This document shows positions 8,561 to 9,437 of a stretch of DNA of 9,437 bases, piece after piece (within the stretch, counting starts at the first letter, position 1; each line of letters begins with the position of its first letter). The notes below the pieces were generated by a model. That model was not told the origin of the DNA. It saw only the letters and a program-made list of their open reading frames with translations, and did no database searches. Both the position numbers and the translations under genes were made by a program. Source of the DNA: Bacillota bacterium (GTDB lineage: Bacteria > Bacillota > Tb-RUG-66); NCBI GenBank assembly GCA_016288255.1, contig JAEEYS010000072.1, forward strand, positions 1 to 9,437, given 5' to 3'.

Positions 8561-8591
8561 TTATTCACATTGTGTATAAAACTGTGGATAA
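8561..8591. promoter_or_regulatory. dnaA-proximal DnaA-box cluster (three full-consensus boxes)
   Basis: TTATTCACA lies on the plus strand at 8561-8569. Facing it after one base, 8571-8579 reads TTATACACA on the minus strand, and 8583-8591 is a perfect TTATCCACA on the minus strand. All three match TTATNCACA. A weaker minus-strand site (TTCCTCACA, two mismatches) lies at 8541-8549. The cluster begins 24 bases after the dnaA stop codon. Confidence 0.85.
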
Positions 8592-8614
8592 CTTTAAAAA
8601 ACGAAAAATCTCTC

Positions 8615-9437
8615 TTAGCTTTTGATTTCTTTTTTCAGCTGTTCCACAGCTTCCCGTAAAGCCGGGTCCGCGGCAAGATCTTTTTCTATTTTTTCAAAAG
8701 CGTATAATACCGTGGTATGATCTCTTCCCCCAAAAGCTTCTCCGATATTGGGCAGAGAAAAATCCGTCAGGCTTCTGCTCAGATACATGGCGATCTGTCT
8801 GGGATAAACGATCTCCTTGTTCCTTTTTTTGCCTTTTAAGTCTTCTACCCGCAAATGATAATATTTCGCCACTTTTTCCAAAATACCGTCTAGGGTCAGC
8901 TGACTGGATTTCGGAAATCCGCCGATATTCAAAGAATCTTTGGCAAGAGCCAGGTCGATAGGCCTGTCCGACAAAGTGGCATAAGCGATCACACGGGTCA
9001 AAGCCCCTTCCAGCTCCCGAATATTGGTGTCGATATTTTCCGCGATAAAGGTAATGACTTCTTTATCGATCATTTTATTTAAAGCATTGGCTTTTCTTTC
9101 CAAAATAGCGATCCTGGTTTCAAAATCCGGCGACTGGATATCCGTTATCAGTCCCCATTCGAACCGAGAACGGAGCCGCTCTTCCAGCGTGTTGATGGCT
9201 TTTGGGGCCCGGTCGCTGGAAATGATGATCTGTTTGTTGGATTCATGGAGCGCGTTGAAGGTATGGAAGAATTCTTCCTGGGTGCTTTCCTTCCCCGCAA
9301 TAAACTGGATATCGTCGATCAACAGCACGTCCACATTTCGATATTTGTTGCGAAACTGCAGATTCCGGTTGTATTGGATGGAATCGATCAGTTCATTGGT
9401 AAAGGTTTCGGAAGACACATAAACGACCTTCGCGTCC
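8615..9437 (-). CDS. dnaA: Chromosomal replication initiator DnaA (3' part; 5' end outside window)
   Basis: 274 complete codons are visible, open to the right edge; the true start and Walker A motif lie outside. DnaA is the AAA+ ATPase that binds DnaA boxes and melts the origin. The visible fragment enters in [16 protein letters not shown], followed by Walker [10 protein letters not shown] (about 9328-9302), sensor 1 IIISSDRAP, the arginine-finger region [11 protein letters not shown], and the sensor-2/lid region ([12 protein letters not shown]). DNA-binding domain IV follows, with [22 protein letters not shown] and the signature [12 protein letters not shown]. It ends KKEIKS with stop TAA at 8617-8615. 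There is no convincing terminator between it and the origin gap. A GTG in frame at 9418 is internal, because the conserved reading continues upstream of it. Confidence 0.98.
   Translation of the reverse strand, partial: DAKVVYVSSETFTNELIDSIQYNRNLQFRNKYRNVDVLLIDDIQFIAGKESTQEEFFHTFNALHESNKQIIISSDRAPKAINTLEERLRSRFEWGLITDIQSPDFETRIAILERKANALNKMIDKEVITFIAENIDTNIRELEGALTRVIAYATLSDRPIDLALAKDSLNIGGFPKSSQLTLDGILEKVAKYYHLRVEDLKGKKRNKEIVYPRQIAMYLSRSLTDFSLPNIGEAFGGRDHTTVLYAFEKIEKDLAADPALREAVEQLKKEIKS

Larger units (their letters stand above)
8301..8614. other. oriC: Probable chromosome replication origin (oriC), dnaA-dnaN gap
   Basis: This 314-base gap has no gene. It carries DnaA boxes in a dnaA-proximal group (8561-8591) and a dnaN-proximal group (8363-8422), an AT-rich core between them, and a run of TAG-type triplets next to the dnaN-proximal boxes. 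This is the layout of the DnaA-box/DnaA-trio/unwinding region found between dnaA and dnaN in Firmicutes such as B. subtilis. Many Firmicutes origins have another box cluster upstream of dnaA, which would be outside this window. Confidence 0.85.

Overview
The window is the chromosome-origin neighbourhood of a bacterium that looks like a member of the Firmicutes (Bacillota), probably class Clostridia. The signs are the gene order dnaA-dnaN-yaaA-recF-gyrB(-gyrA), strong AGGAGG-type ribosome sites, B. subtilis-like GyrB, DnaN and DnaA proteins, a threonine at the GyrA position equivalent to E. coli Ser83 (as in Clostridioides), and a DUF1893 protein. I cannot name a genus. Every gene I accept is on the minus strand, so transcription and gene order run from right to left.

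Right to left: the 3' part of dnaA (8615-9437, 5' end outside the window). Next is a 314-bp AT-rich gap (8301-8614) that carries DnaA boxes in two groups, an AT-rich core, and a DnaA-trio-like run of TAG triplets beside the dnaN-proximal boxes, so it is very likely (part of) oriC. Then come dnaN, a small S4-domain protein (yaaA/rlbA type) whose start overlaps the dnaN stop, recF and gyrB. A 162-bp gap after gyrB holds a second group of DnaA boxes and a pyrimidine-rich tandem repeat. Left of it lies a second closely packed cluster: an M20-family amidohydrolase, an ECF-transporter substrate-binding (S) membrane protein, a DUF1893 protein, and the 5' 474 codons of gyrA, which runs off the left edge.

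How the genes fit together: DnaA opens the origin, DnaN is the sliding clamp, RecF loads recombinase at gaps, and GyrA/GyrB form DNA gyrase. The unusual part is that gyrB and gyrA, usually adjacent, are separated by three genes with a metabolic or transport character. gyrA probably depends on transcription through that trio, because only 22 bases lie between it and the DUF1893 gene.

I see no RNA genes, insertion sequences, CRISPR arrays or convincing intrinsic terminators. Most of the window is well-known housekeeping. The parts worth a second look are the origin architecture, the second DnaA-box group ahead of the gyrA cluster, the uncharacterised M20/ECF-S/DUF1893 trio, and two substitutions in conserved GyrB motifs.
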